Source of the DNA: Candidatus Peribacteraceae bacterium
Lineage (GTDB): Bacteria; Patescibacteriota; Gracilibacteria; JAHISY01
Direction of reading: 5' to 3'
Assembly: GCA_021734705.1 (NCBI GenBank)
Contig: JAIPIJ010000005.1
Span: forward strand, 1-36,257
DNA length: 36,257 bases
A program made the position numbers and the translations under genes. The notes below the pieces were generated by a model that was given only the letters and a program-made list of their open reading frames with translations, searched no databases and was not told the DNA's origin. Positions 8,301 through 15,068 of the stretch are shown here, one piece after another (position 1 is the first letter of the stretch; the number at the start of each line of letters is the position of its first letter).

Positions 8301-9459
8301 CGGATTCGTAGCCAAAACTGTTTGAGAACTTAATTGAAATTGTTTTCAGGCCCTCGTCTGTGCTGCAACTTAAGATGCTGTAGTCTGCATCATTGCCGGA
8401 GTTTAATTCGGAATCTGTCGGGTAGGTGATCCAGTCGGTCCAATTGACTCCAGCGTCACAACTCAAAGCCAATTTTTCAGCTTCATTGATTGCCCCCAGC
8501 TGCATGATCGGAGTTGAATCACTGGTTACCCCATCTTCATCGATTATCTCAAAATAGGAGGCGGTCGGAGCGCTAACGGAAAAGAAAAACGGCTGTATGC
8601 CGATATCTTTGTTGTAGCCTAGAGAGCCTTCCGCTCCTGGTTCGGGTAAAGTTAGATTGGCCGCTTTGCCGTTAGCCAAGCCGATAGTGCCGTCGGCTAG
8701 AGACAGTGCAGTTGTCGAGGCGTAGTCCAATTCTGCACCTTCGGTATTTTCTTCACCCTGAATTTCATAGTCAAAAGTTAGCGTGTCTGTACCGCTACCA
8801 CTAGTATAGGTCGCAGTTCCACCATTATTCAAAGCTAGCGTGGGTGTACCGGTCACGTATACATTTCCCGTAAATTCGACTTCTATAGAGATAGTCTTGC
8901 CAACCCAGTAACTGCCGTCGCCCGTCGAACTTGTAACATTCAAAACTACCGGGATGATATTCACCAAGACTTGAATATCATTATCAACCAGGGCTGTCGC
9001 CATGCCGTAATCTAAAACCGTGCTATTAGAATTACGGGTAGTTATGCGGACAGAATATTGCCCCTCGACCGCCGGATTTGTAATTCCACCATCGGCGATA
9101 GCAAGCTCTACCGATCCAGCTGAAAAATCCTCAGTCAGCGCGAGTGTGATTTTTTTATTAGCATTAGAGTAGGAAATATCAGCTGTCGGTCCGACTGGCA
9201 CGATTATATCGCTTGCTGAAGCTAAATCAAAGCTAAAGTCGGGAAAACGCAGCTCGATGGTGTTCCCCGAAACCAGATCGCTTTTTGTGGTGAAGGCGAT
9301 TGAGTGTGCACTTGTCTCTCCGGCGCTTGGGTTAGCTAGTGTATCACCGCCAATTTCGAGTGCCGCCGCCGTAGCTGCCGGTGGAAGCTGAATAATCAAA
9401 AGCGCAAGAGCAATTAGTGCGGCTAAAGATTTTCGAAATTTGGTTAGAACCCTCTCCAA
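5293..9459 (-). CDS. Giant secreted, membrane-anchored surface protein
   Basis: A 1388-residue protein with a Sec signal peptide (residues 1 to about 31: basic start, hydrophobic core, ATAAA). Beta-rich extracellular modules follow, including an adhesin-like segment near 210-285 (VTGTPTLALNNGGTATYTSG) and a Gly-rich linker near 555-562. Residues ~1115-1155 hold acidic thrombospondin type-3-like calcium-binding motifs (DSDNDGIVD, DSDGDGNSDGDEF). A transmembrane helix at ~1360-1382 is followed by RRRR. It probably sits on the cell surface, perhaps for adhesion; function is inferred only. The start is TTG at 9459 after ACAAAAA; no in-frame ATG lies between it and the upstream stop. Confidence 0.85.
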   Translation of the reverse strand: MERVLTKFRKSLAALIALALLIIQLPPAATAAALEIGGDTLANPSAGETSAHSIAFTTKSDLVSGNTIELRFPDFSFDLASASDIIVPVGPTADISYSNANKKITLALTEDFSAGSVELAIADGGITNPAVEGQYSVRITTRNSNSTVLDYGMATALVDNDIQVLVNIIPVVLNVTSSTGDGSYWVGKTISIEVEFTGNVYVTGTPTLALNNGGTATYTSGSGTDTLTFDYEIQGEENTEGAELDYASTTALSLADGTIGLANGKAANLTLPEPGAEGSLGYNKDIGIQPFFFSVSAPTASYFEIIDEDGVTSDSTPIMQLGAINEAEKLALSCDAGVNWTDWITYPTDSELNSGNDADYSILSCSTDEGLKTISIKFSNSFGYESDVLTDSTIYEEPVHAAALETTEEPTLLETTTIAETKVITQTVDLSAAIEEVNTAAETTLDLQDSEEAEDTKIIEVGYVDTTQNVWKSIRDVTVDASGTTGTVNVDESVKNNLEVRVIEAKKLEKQITELKTSKAVLPKTGGQIPVEVELVSDKTSAKVKISAATNVSSGAGGGGGSYEYVIYAPEVVEAPPPTADNNLELEDAVFVGSSSGSISFDKPVLLTLPINNKKNPQIRHFDEAQNEWITTVDAKSGKAGGEIDSDGDTISVWVDHMTLFAVVGIKEVKLVGIKKIAVGSGIERRAEFVSGEWFSPADIGNDDLISFAWSGIGEKFYYTLDKNPAASSLRKITEDTKFTTDFFLDDIRVSEGESYLHLRAEGANGERDGETVFVVNYDKTPPRLAKIKNSEDKSKLELHFSEVITSNDVLLIYFADGRMLEIPALDVPTAEIEIAYEDEVPEIISIIGLLIDRAGLILVNPEADLSEVSDGNVHEAGITVMYPAQLSEGKYITKKAFVNVKPYATGAVKMRLADGEWEDYAEKEFRIPTEEFGTQKIIFEFEGVSGQRKSAGIVVSRLPANSSELIELIEAENSSFKELRDTIAQRLKGLSVWGVSTRDAEALEKANPAILPLDKIPTDVEIDKLNDALEIAQEIRELVSREKFSAVKLEKLASELAIKNFSLDDFLTIAEVSTLLAKTPTEAVSRLREFLDLNSIALQKSGDTYRIGELSLGMRDSDNDGIVDCLEIDLGSNPFVADSDGDGNSDGDEFLKLGSDPTIEDVPTATGFSRLNTKVTSPQPFLTGIATANSKIQIVAVSPDDAEITLGEATTDSRGNFQILSQTALPAGIYRFEIREGVNILATRKVQIDLDFVLTPPKVFLGESNIFEDGKPAFFGNTFYDGRVIAFFDGLAVAVCVDNVLGDFVVRPASELPIGKHKLIIFTELVDGTRSPARIIEFETVDPPPKQAAPEEVESLNAQQIALVGGILLAAGILGIWIFRRRRQTSP

Positions 9460-9480
9460 TTTTTGTTTTAGTATCCCCTT

Positions 9481-9509
9481 ATTTTAGCAAAAAAAGGCCC
9501 GAAAATCAA
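9481..9509 (-). promoter_or_regulatory. Promoter of the surface-protein gene
   Basis: On the minus strand TTGATT (9509-9504), 17 nt, TAAAAT (9486-9481). The predicted start near 9474 gives a leader of only about 15 nt before the TTG start at 9459. Confidence 0.65.
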
Positions 9510-9620
9510 TCATTTCAAATCTGGGGTAGATGCAGGGGAGGGATGTAGGCATTTTTAGGATTATTTAGTTTTACTAAAAATATTTTTCTTAAAAAGAATA
9601 CAGAACCTGTACAAAGTGAC

Positions 9621-9660
9621 TTTTTAGAAAATTTTTAGAAAACAGTAGAGTAACAGTATT
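9621..9660. repeat. 11-bp-phased A/T-rich repeats
   Basis: TTTTTAGAAAA occurs twice in tandem (9621-9642), followed by AACAGTAGAGT and AACAGTATT, again 11 bp apart. Helically phased A/T tracts suggest intrinsically curved DNA in the 265-bp spacer between the surface-protein promoter and the end of the dehydrogenase gene. No gene is seen in this spacer. Confidence 0.4.
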
Positions 9661-9724
9661 AACCAAATACAAGATACATTGTGTGGGGTTAAGTCTAGCT
9701 CTCCTCCTGACCCAGTCTAGCGCT

Positions 9725-11023
9725 CTAGATAGGGTTACTGCAGCTGAAGCCGTGGGCGGCCGCCGAATGTTTTTCTAAAAAAGCGTGTTCAATTCTCCTT
9801 AGCGCAAGAACATAACTTGCGTTACGAAAATCTGTTTTAAATTCTTCTGCAATTTTGGCTACGTCTTCAAAAGCTTTTTTCTGAGATTTTTCTAATTTTT
9901 CGGCAACCTGCTCCTCGGTCCACTTTTCATGTCGGAGGTTCTGCTCCCACTCGTAATAACTTACCGTCACTCCCCCCGCATTAGCCAAGACATCCGGCAG
10001 TACTGTAATCATCCTTTTTTCTAAGATTTCGTGCGCTTCTGGGGTTGTCGGTCCGTTAGCTAGTTCGACTACAATCTTGGCTCTGATATTCTCAGCGTTC
10101 TCGATAGTGACTTGGTTTTCAAGGGCTGCAAGAACTAGAATATCGCATTCTAAAGCCAAAATATCGTCATTAGATATCTCCTTTTGGTCTTTTCCGCTAC
10201 CCTCTGACTCAAGCAAGCATTCCCCTACGCCACCTTTTTTAAGTTTACAGTTATGGGCTTTTATTGGGTCAAATCCATCTTCGGCGAAAATACCGCCTTT
10301 AGAATCAGTCACGGCGATTATCTTGGCTCCTTTTTCTTGCAAAATCCTAGCGGCGTGGTGCCCGGCATTACCAAAACCCTGGATAGCAACCCGCATCCCC
10401 TTGAGCTGCTCTTTTTTGGTCTCTAGAAAGGCTTCTAAAACATGCACACCGCCAGCAGCAGTCGCTGAATCGCGACCCAGAGATCCCCCATTTTCGAGCG
10501 TTTTTCCGGTCACAACTGCAAGATAGTCATCTTCCTTTGGATGAATCTTATGGTATTCATCAGCGATCCAATCCATAATTTGCCCATTTGTGCGTACATC
10601 CGGAGCTGGCACGTCGCGGCGCGGTCCAATGATCGGAGCAATTGCACGAGTAAATTCACGCGTGAGCTGTTCGAGTTCGCATCCAGAAAGCTTAGCTGAA
10701 TCCACTTCTATGCCACCTTTGCCTCCTCCGTAAGGGATATCTGCAACCGCACACTTGATCGACATCCAGCCAGCCAGCGCCTTCACCTCACCCATATCAA
10801 CTTGAGGATGGAAACGAATTCCACCTTTGGCCGGTCCGCGCAGAGTGTTGTGCTGGACGCGGAAACCACGGAACATCTCAATCTTGCCGTTATCGCGGTG
10901 AATGTGAAAATCAACTGTTAGGATTCGCTCGGGCTCATTCATGACAACTCGAACTTCTGGCATAAGGTCCATCGTGTCTGCGGCTCGCACGATTAGTTTC
11001 TGGGTATTTTCGTATAAGCTCAT
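9725..11023 (-). CDS. Glutamate dehydrogenase (Glu/Leu/Phe/Val family)
   Basis: Interconverts glutamate and 2-oxoglutarate plus ammonia. The 432-residue length is normal. Visible motifs are RGPAKGGIRFHP (Lys66), Lys90 and the catalytic PYGGGKGGI (Lys102), PAPDV (Asp142), and the Rossmann motif GFGNAGHHAARIL followed by an acidic residue after the second strand (AVTDSKGG), which favours NAD over NADP. Substrate is assumed to be glutamate from overall similarity; a leucine dehydrogenase role is less likely at this length. The ATG at 11023 is preceded by TTTTTTCAA. Upstream are a TACAAT box and a palindrome that may regulate it. Confidence 0.93.
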   Translation of the reverse strand: MSLYENTQKLIVRAADTMDLMPEVRVVMNEPERILTVDFHIHRDNGKIEMFRGFRVQHNTLRGPAKGGIRFHPQVDMGEVKALAGWMSIKCAVADIPYGGGKGGIEVDSAKLSGCELEQLTREFTRAIAPIIGPRRDVPAPDVRTNGQIMDWIADEYHKIHPKEDDYLAVVTGKTLENGGSLGRDSATAAGGVHVLEAFLETKKEQLKGMRVAIQGFGNAGHHAARILQEKGAKIIAVTDSKGGIFAEDGFDPIKAHNCKLKKGGVGECLLESEGSGKDQKEISNDDILALECDILVLAALENQVTIENAENIRAKIVVELANGPTTPEAHEILEKRMITVLPDVLANAGGVTVSYYEWEQNLRHEKWTEEQVAEKLEKSQKKAFEDVAKIAEEFKTDFRNASYVLALRRIEHAFLEKHSAAAHGFSCSNPI

Positions 11024-11047
11024 TTGAAAAAATTAAAAACGATTCGG

Positions 11048-11069
11048 ATTGTACTCTCATTTATGAGAG
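11048..11069 (-). promoter_or_regulatory. TACAAT box abutting a 16-bp palindrome upstream of gdh
   Basis: On the minus strand TACAAT (11053-11048) is preceded directly by CTCTCATAAATGAGAG (11069-11054), a perfect 6-bp inverted repeat with a 4-bp centre. The palindrome occupies the -10/-35 spacer, where activators or repressors commonly bind. No good -35 lies at the right distance. A perfect TTGACA at 11141-11136 has only a weak -10 (TATTTC). Confidence 0.4.
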
Positions 11070-11142
11070 ATAAAAGCTAAAATTTATTGACAATTTTGAT
11101 AAAAAACTGCTTTGAAATAGTATTTTTTAGCTTCTTGTCAAG

Positions 11143-12408
11143 TTAAAATGCGAAAATAGCGGCTAAACCGGCTGACAAAATGATCATAAATCCGACAAAC
11201 GCCTGCCGGAAAATTTGCCGGTCACCAAAAATTTGCACAATTGAGAGCTTAACCAAGGTGTTGACCAAGACTGCTATCGTGATTCCATTTACTGCGGTCG
11301 TGGCCGCCAGCTCCCCTCCTCTGGCAAGCCGAGCCAAGGAGATTGTGATCGCATCGACATCGGCTAAACCAGAGAAGGCTGCCGTTGCATAAACTCCCTG
11401 GCTGCCGAAAAAGCGATTCGAGAAGTGTGCGACGAAAAGAATTAAAACGTAAAAAATGCCGAATTTTAGCGCTGGAGCAAGTTGGAAAGGGCTGGATAGT
11501 TCGAGCTCTTTTTTAGATTTTTGCTTGCGGTCAGCTCTGCTCGACATTTTCCAAAGGAAGACCAAAACCACTCCGGACGCAGCCAGCATTGTTCCGAGAG
11601 AAAGAGCGAGCCTAGGCAAGAGCTCTCGGTTCAGCACGAAAATTTCAAAGCCGACTCGAGTCAGCATTACTGCACTAGCCAAGATAATGGCGATCGTGAA
11701 CGGGGTCGTGATTTTGCGGTTACGTTTGGACTCTGTAGCCATTGAGCTAGTGACAGCTGTGGAGCTAGCCAGTCCGCCAACTATGCCAGTCAGGCCCAAA
11801 CCTTTTCTCGAGCCGACAGCTTTCGTTAAAACATAGCCGACGAAACTGATAGCTGAGATGAAGACAACCATCAGCCAGGCATTGCGCGGACTTATAATCC
11901 CCCACGGATCTACCGGCTCAGTCGGCAGTATCGGTAGTACTACGAAGGCGACAATTACAAACTTAATCGTAGCTAGGAATTCGCCCTCCTTAACTTTTTT
12001 CAAAAATTGGCGAATCCACTTCTTAGTTGCTAGTACTAGGACTACTGCTACTCCAATCGCTGTAGCGATTAGCGGTGAGGCAAAAGCCACTGCGCCAGCT
12101 AGGAAAGTCGCTAGTGCAGCTAGCTCGGAAGTGATGCCGAGGAAATTCTGTCGCCAGTACTCTGCGAGCAGGAAAGCGCCGACGATGAGCAACATGCCAC
12201 CGAGTGCCCAGACGCCAAGCGTGTCAGCCAAAAAAGCGCTGGCGAAACCAAGTAGGCTAATTAAAGAGTAAGTCCGCAAACCCGAAAATTCAATCCCCGC
12301 GCGCCGAGCCTTTTTGCCGATTTCTGTAACCTCCCGTTCTGCGCCAACTAACGCACCAAGACCGACGGCCACGGCCAGATTGACGAGGAGTGCAAAGTCG
12401 CCGTTCAT
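11143..12408 (-). CDS. MgtC/SapB-DUF4010 family membrane protein
   Basis: A 421-residue integral membrane protein. The N-terminal half has the MgtC/SapB pattern (GLGALVGAERE at ~16-26, then GIEFSGLRTYSLISLLG). The C-terminal half has DUF4010 features (GLTGIVGGLASSTAVTSSMA and GVYATAAFSGLADVDAITISLARLA). Around eleven hydrophobic segments are visible. Proteins of this architecture are uncharacterised; MgtC itself is linked to magnesium stress and ATP synthase control, which should not be transferred. The ATG at 12408 lies 9 nt after a TAAAAT box. Confidence 0.88.
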   Translation of the reverse strand: MNGDFALLVNLAVAVGLGALVGAEREVTEIGKKARRAGIEFSGLRTYSLISLLGFASAFLADTLGVWALGGMLLIVGAFLLAEYWRQNFLGITSELAALATFLAGAVAFASPLIATAIGVAVVLVLATKKWIRQFLKKVKEGEFLATIKFVIVAFVVLPILPTEPVDPWGIISPRNAWLMVVFISAISFVGYVLTKAVGSRKGLGLTGIVGGLASSTAVTSSMATESKRNRKITTPFTIAIILASAVMLTRVGFEIFVLNRELLPRLALSLGTMLAASGVVLVFLWKMSSRADRKQKSKKELELSSPFQLAPALKFGIFYVLILFVAHFSNRFFGSQGVYATAAFSGLADVDAITISLARLARGGELAATTAVNGITIAVLVNTLVKLSIVQIFGDRQIFRQAFVGFMIILSAGLAAIFAF

Positions 12409-12417
12409 CGAGAGTAG

Positions 12418-12423
12418 ATTTTA
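12418..12423 (-). promoter_or_regulatory. -10 box TAAAAT upstream of the MgtC-like gene
   Basis: TAAAAT (12423-12418) ends 9 nt before the ATG. TTTTCA lies 18 nt upstream as a weak -35. A leaderless or nearly leaderless mRNA is predicted. Confidence 0.4.
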
Positions 12424-12440
12424 ACGAAAATCGGTGAGCC

Positions 12441-12468
12441 TTGAAAATTCAGCAAGGCAGTATAAAAT
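12441..12468 (+). promoter_or_regulatory. Promoter of the carbonic-anhydrase-like gene
   Basis: TTGAAA (12441-12446), 16 nt, TAAAAT (12463-12468), with a start expected near 12475 and an ATG at 12493. It is arranged divergently with the promoter of the MgtC-like gene. Confidence 0.6.
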
Positions 12469-12492
12469 CCCAGCTAATTTAATTTTTAAAAA

Positions 12493-13470
12493 ATGGACAA
12501 AATGCCAGATACAGACGACGATACTCAAGCCCTCGCTGGGGAGCTTGGAGAATCTCCTTCAGTTATTGTTTTGAGCGAGGGCGATTATTCAGGAGATCAA
12601 CATGAATTTGACATGAAGCGCATCAAAGATATCGAACAGGTTTTTGATGATCCGGAAAAAATAGGCGAAGCTTTCAAAAGTGATGGAGTAGTGCGTTGCA
12701 TGGATGGTGGGACGGAGGGTGGACTACGCATGGCTGGTTCGGGAATTTTATTGCCGCGTGAAAAACTCGCTTTGCCGAAAAACCATCCGATGGCTGCCTT
12801 TTTCCAAAAATTTGGAGTCGAGCTGATCGGAGAGTCAGAAGCAGTTTTATTGCCCAATAAAGATTATTTGAATATTTTGCACGAAAAGGTGCAACAAGGA
12901 ATTATCAAAGGTATTTCGGCGCATACTGAATGTGGCGCTGCGAATGGTGATCTCGGTCGGATCCTCAAGTCCATGAACATTAAAGAGGAAATTGTCGCAG
13001 CCATGGTCAAAGATTCGCAATGGCAATCGGTCGTCGATGCTCACGCGAAACTATTTTCCGAGACGCTGGCTCTAGAACTTGGTGTTGACTACTCGTGGAT
13101 TCCACTCGAGCAAATGACCCGCAAGTCGCACAAACACGTCGAAGAGGCTTTTTATGTTAACTTGATCGGCGGTTCGCGACCGGATGTGGCATTCAATAGT
13201 TCCAAACTTAGGAATGATGTTCCTAACGGATTTACGCTTCATCCCGATCTTTCCGATCCGAAAAATACTTTTCATCGAATTGAAATTTCGCTTGATATTG
13301 CCAAAGTCGCAGAACGTTTTAGTCCTCAAAATCCTTTTTTGATTGTGATTATCGATGATAATAAAAATCCGCGCGCGAATGATGAGATGATTGCAGGCAC
13401 AACAAAAGCAGTTCAAAAATTTGGTGATCGGGTGATTATCAAGAAAGTTGCTGCGAATTTAGGTGACTAA
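12493..13470 (+). CDS. Uncharacterised beta-carbonic-anhydrase-like protein
   Basis: A 325-residue protein I cannot assign to a named family. Two segments recall the zinc site of beta-carbonic anhydrases: VVRCMDGG (Cys69, Asp71) and AHTECGAA (His144, Cys147), equivalent to CxDSR and HTxCG. The Arg of the Asp-Arg dyad is replaced by Gly, and the protein is longer than a typical beta-carbonic anhydrase (~200-230). A zinc-binding fold is therefore likely, but carbonic anhydrase activity is not established. The N-terminal ~45 residues are acidic. ATG at 12493 (a second Met is at residue 4) follows TTTTTAAAAA. The stop overlaps the convergent aminotransferase stop by 4 nt (CTAA). Confidence 0.6.
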   Translation: MDKMPDTDDDTQALAGELGESPSVIVLSEGDYSGDQHEFDMKRIKDIEQVFDDPEKIGEAFKSDGVVRCMDGGTEGGLRMAGSGILLPREKLALPKNHPMAAFFQKFGVELIGESEAVLLPNKDYLNILHEKVQQGIIKGISAHTECGAANGDLGRILKSMNIKEEIVAAMVKDSQWQSVVDAHAKLFSETLALELGVDYSWIPLEQMTRKSHKHVEEAFYVNLIGGSRPDVAFNSSKLRNDVPNGFTLHPDLSDPKNTFHRIEISLDIAKVAERFSPQNPFLIVIIDDNKNPRANDEMIAGTTKAVQKFGDRVIIKKVAANLGD

Positions 13471-14990
13471 TTCGTCAGATACTCGCGAATAATTTTCGCG
13501 GCGGATTTGACCTGCGCGGTCGTGAGGTTGGGCAGACTGGCTCGGGCGAAGTTTTTGCGGTCTTCGGCTTCCCGATCTTCTTTCGAGAAAAATAAATTCG
13601 AAGGGATGAGCACGACGCCGAGTTTCGCGAGGTCGAGGAATTTTTGTTCGGCCGGGACAGATTTTTTGGCTTCACTGGCGATTGAGTTCAAATCAACTAG
13701 TGAGTAGTAAAAGTTGCCGGGGTTTTCGATACCGAGGTTTTCGGACCAGACATTCATGTTTTCTTGGACGATATCGCGGTATTTGGCGCGTTCTTTGTCT
13801 CCGAGCAGGATGTGGCAGATTCCTAATATTTGGCTGGGTCCGGGAACGAAAGTCGTATGGCGGAATTCACCGAGGACGCCGCCGGGGGCCTTGGCATCGT
13901 GGAGGTAGGTTTTGACATCGAGTCCTTTCGGCAGAAATTCTTCCCATTTTTTGGAAATAAACTCGTTGGCTACGTCGGTAACAATGTATTCACCGAAACG
14001 GCAGCCGGTGGCCCGTTCAATCTTCGATCTGGCGTCGATGCGAATCGTACGTTTGGGGGCGAATTCTAGAATTGATTTTTTGCCAGGGTGGAAAGCTGAA
14101 TAAACTTCGTCGGACAAGATAATCGCGTCTTTCTGTTCGGCAAATTCAGCAAGCATTTTTAGGCTCTCTTCGTTTTTCACAAGTCCGGTCGGATTATCTG
14201 GATCGACGAGTACGATCACCTTCGGATTGGAATCAGCAACCTTTTCGAAAGCATCGGGAGCGAATTGGCCGGTCGCAGGATCGGCCGAGACACAGGTTAT
14301 TTTCAGCCCGCGCGCTTCCATGATGCCCATATACGGGAAATAAACCGGCGAGGTAATCATCACTTCATCGCCCGGTTTGAGCAATCCCCCACCTTCAGCG
14401 CCGAAGGCTTTGAAAAATGTGCCGATGGCGTGGCTCGCTCCATTCGTGAAAACGAGATCAGAATATTTCACGTCAACTCCGAGATTTTTGCTATGGTAAT
14501 CTGCCACGACGACGCGGCTCAAAAGTTCTCCGTAGGGGTCATGGTAGCAGCCGCCCGAGACAGTCGCGTATTTGAAGAGCTCGAACAGGACTTCGAATTT
14601 TCCCCAGTCCAACCCTTGGCGCTTAGCTGCTTCGATTACTTTATTCAGAAATTCATCGAAGTCTGCTAGTAATTCCGTCGCAACTTCCTCGGCGTAATTC
14701 TTTTTTGCGAACTGCTCAATCTCGTTCAGAATTTCTGTTTCAGAATCTTTTGTGCGGTCTTTGAAGTGCGTCTCGAAATTATTCAGCACAGTATCGAGCG
14801 CGACCAGGAAAGCGTAAAATTTACGCGAGCGGACATTCGGAGCGAAGCCGTATCCCGGATCGCCGCGACTCAAATCGAGTACTTTGTCGACGCCGACGGC
14901 CTCGCGGGCGATTTTGGCGAGTAGGCGAAAAATCACAAAAGGATTGTCAGTCGCGAGGTCAAAACCGAATTCATTTTGCGTCAGCATCAT
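13467..14990 (-). CDS. Large class I/II PLP aminotransferase, aspartate 4-decarboxylase-like
   Basis: A 507-residue fold-type I PLP enzyme. Recognisable parts are FTNGASHAIGTFFKAF (cofactor phosphate region), VDPDNPTG (Asn contacting the cofactor), LSDEVYSAFH (Asp/Tyr) and ARSKIERATGCRFG, where Lys323 is the Schiff-base lysine, followed by the substrate-binding Arg near the C-terminus (FARASLP). It is about 100 residues longer than aspartate aminotransferase because of an N-terminal insertion at roughly 75-150. This resembles bifunctional aspartate aminotransferase/4-decarboxylases, but the substrate is uncertain. Starts at ATG 14990 or 14987. Confidence 0.82.
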   Translation of the reverse strand: MMLTQNEFGFDLATDNPFVIFRLLAKIAREAVGVDKVLDLSRGDPGYGFAPNVRSRKFYAFLVALDTVLNNFETHFKDRTKDSETEILNEIEQFAKKNYAEEVATELLADFDEFLNKVIEAAKRQGLDWGKFEVLFELFKYATVSGGCYHDPYGELLSRVVVADYHSKNLGVDVKYSDLVFTNGASHAIGTFFKAFGAEGGGLLKPGDEVMITSPVYFPYMGIMEARGLKITCVSADPATGQFAPDAFEKVADSNPKVIVLVDPDNPTGLVKNEESLKMLAEFAEQKDAIILSDEVYSAFHPGKKSILEFAPKRTIRIDARSKIERATGCRFGEYIVTDVANEFISKKWEEFLPKGLDVKTYLHDAKAPGGVLGEFRHTTFVPGPSQILGICHILLGDKERAKYRDIVQENMNVWSENLGIENPGNFYYSLVDLNSIASEAKKSVPAEQKFLDLAKLGVVLIPSNLFFSKEDREAEDRKNFARASLPNLTTAQVKSAAKIIREYLTN

Positions 14991-15000
14991 TGAGAGGATT

Positions 15001-15021
15001 AAGGGATAAGGAATAAGGGTA
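15001..15021. repeat. Heptanucleotide tandem repeat array, 3 units
   Basis: Units are AAGGGAT, AAGGAAT and AAGGGTA. It lies in the divergent spacer between the aminotransferase and glycosyltransferase genes. Confidence 0.65.
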
Positions 15022-15056
15022 AGTGAAAGTGATTTTAGCGCGCTCGCCTGACGAGG

Positions 15057-15062
15057 TAAAAT
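15057..15062 (+). promoter_or_regulatory. -10 box TAAAAT 6 nt before the glycosyltransferase start
   Basis: TAAAAT is followed by exactly 6 nt and the GTG at 15069, predicting a leaderless transcript. No convincing -35 is seen. Confidence 0.45.
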
Positions 15063-15068
15063 CCCTGC

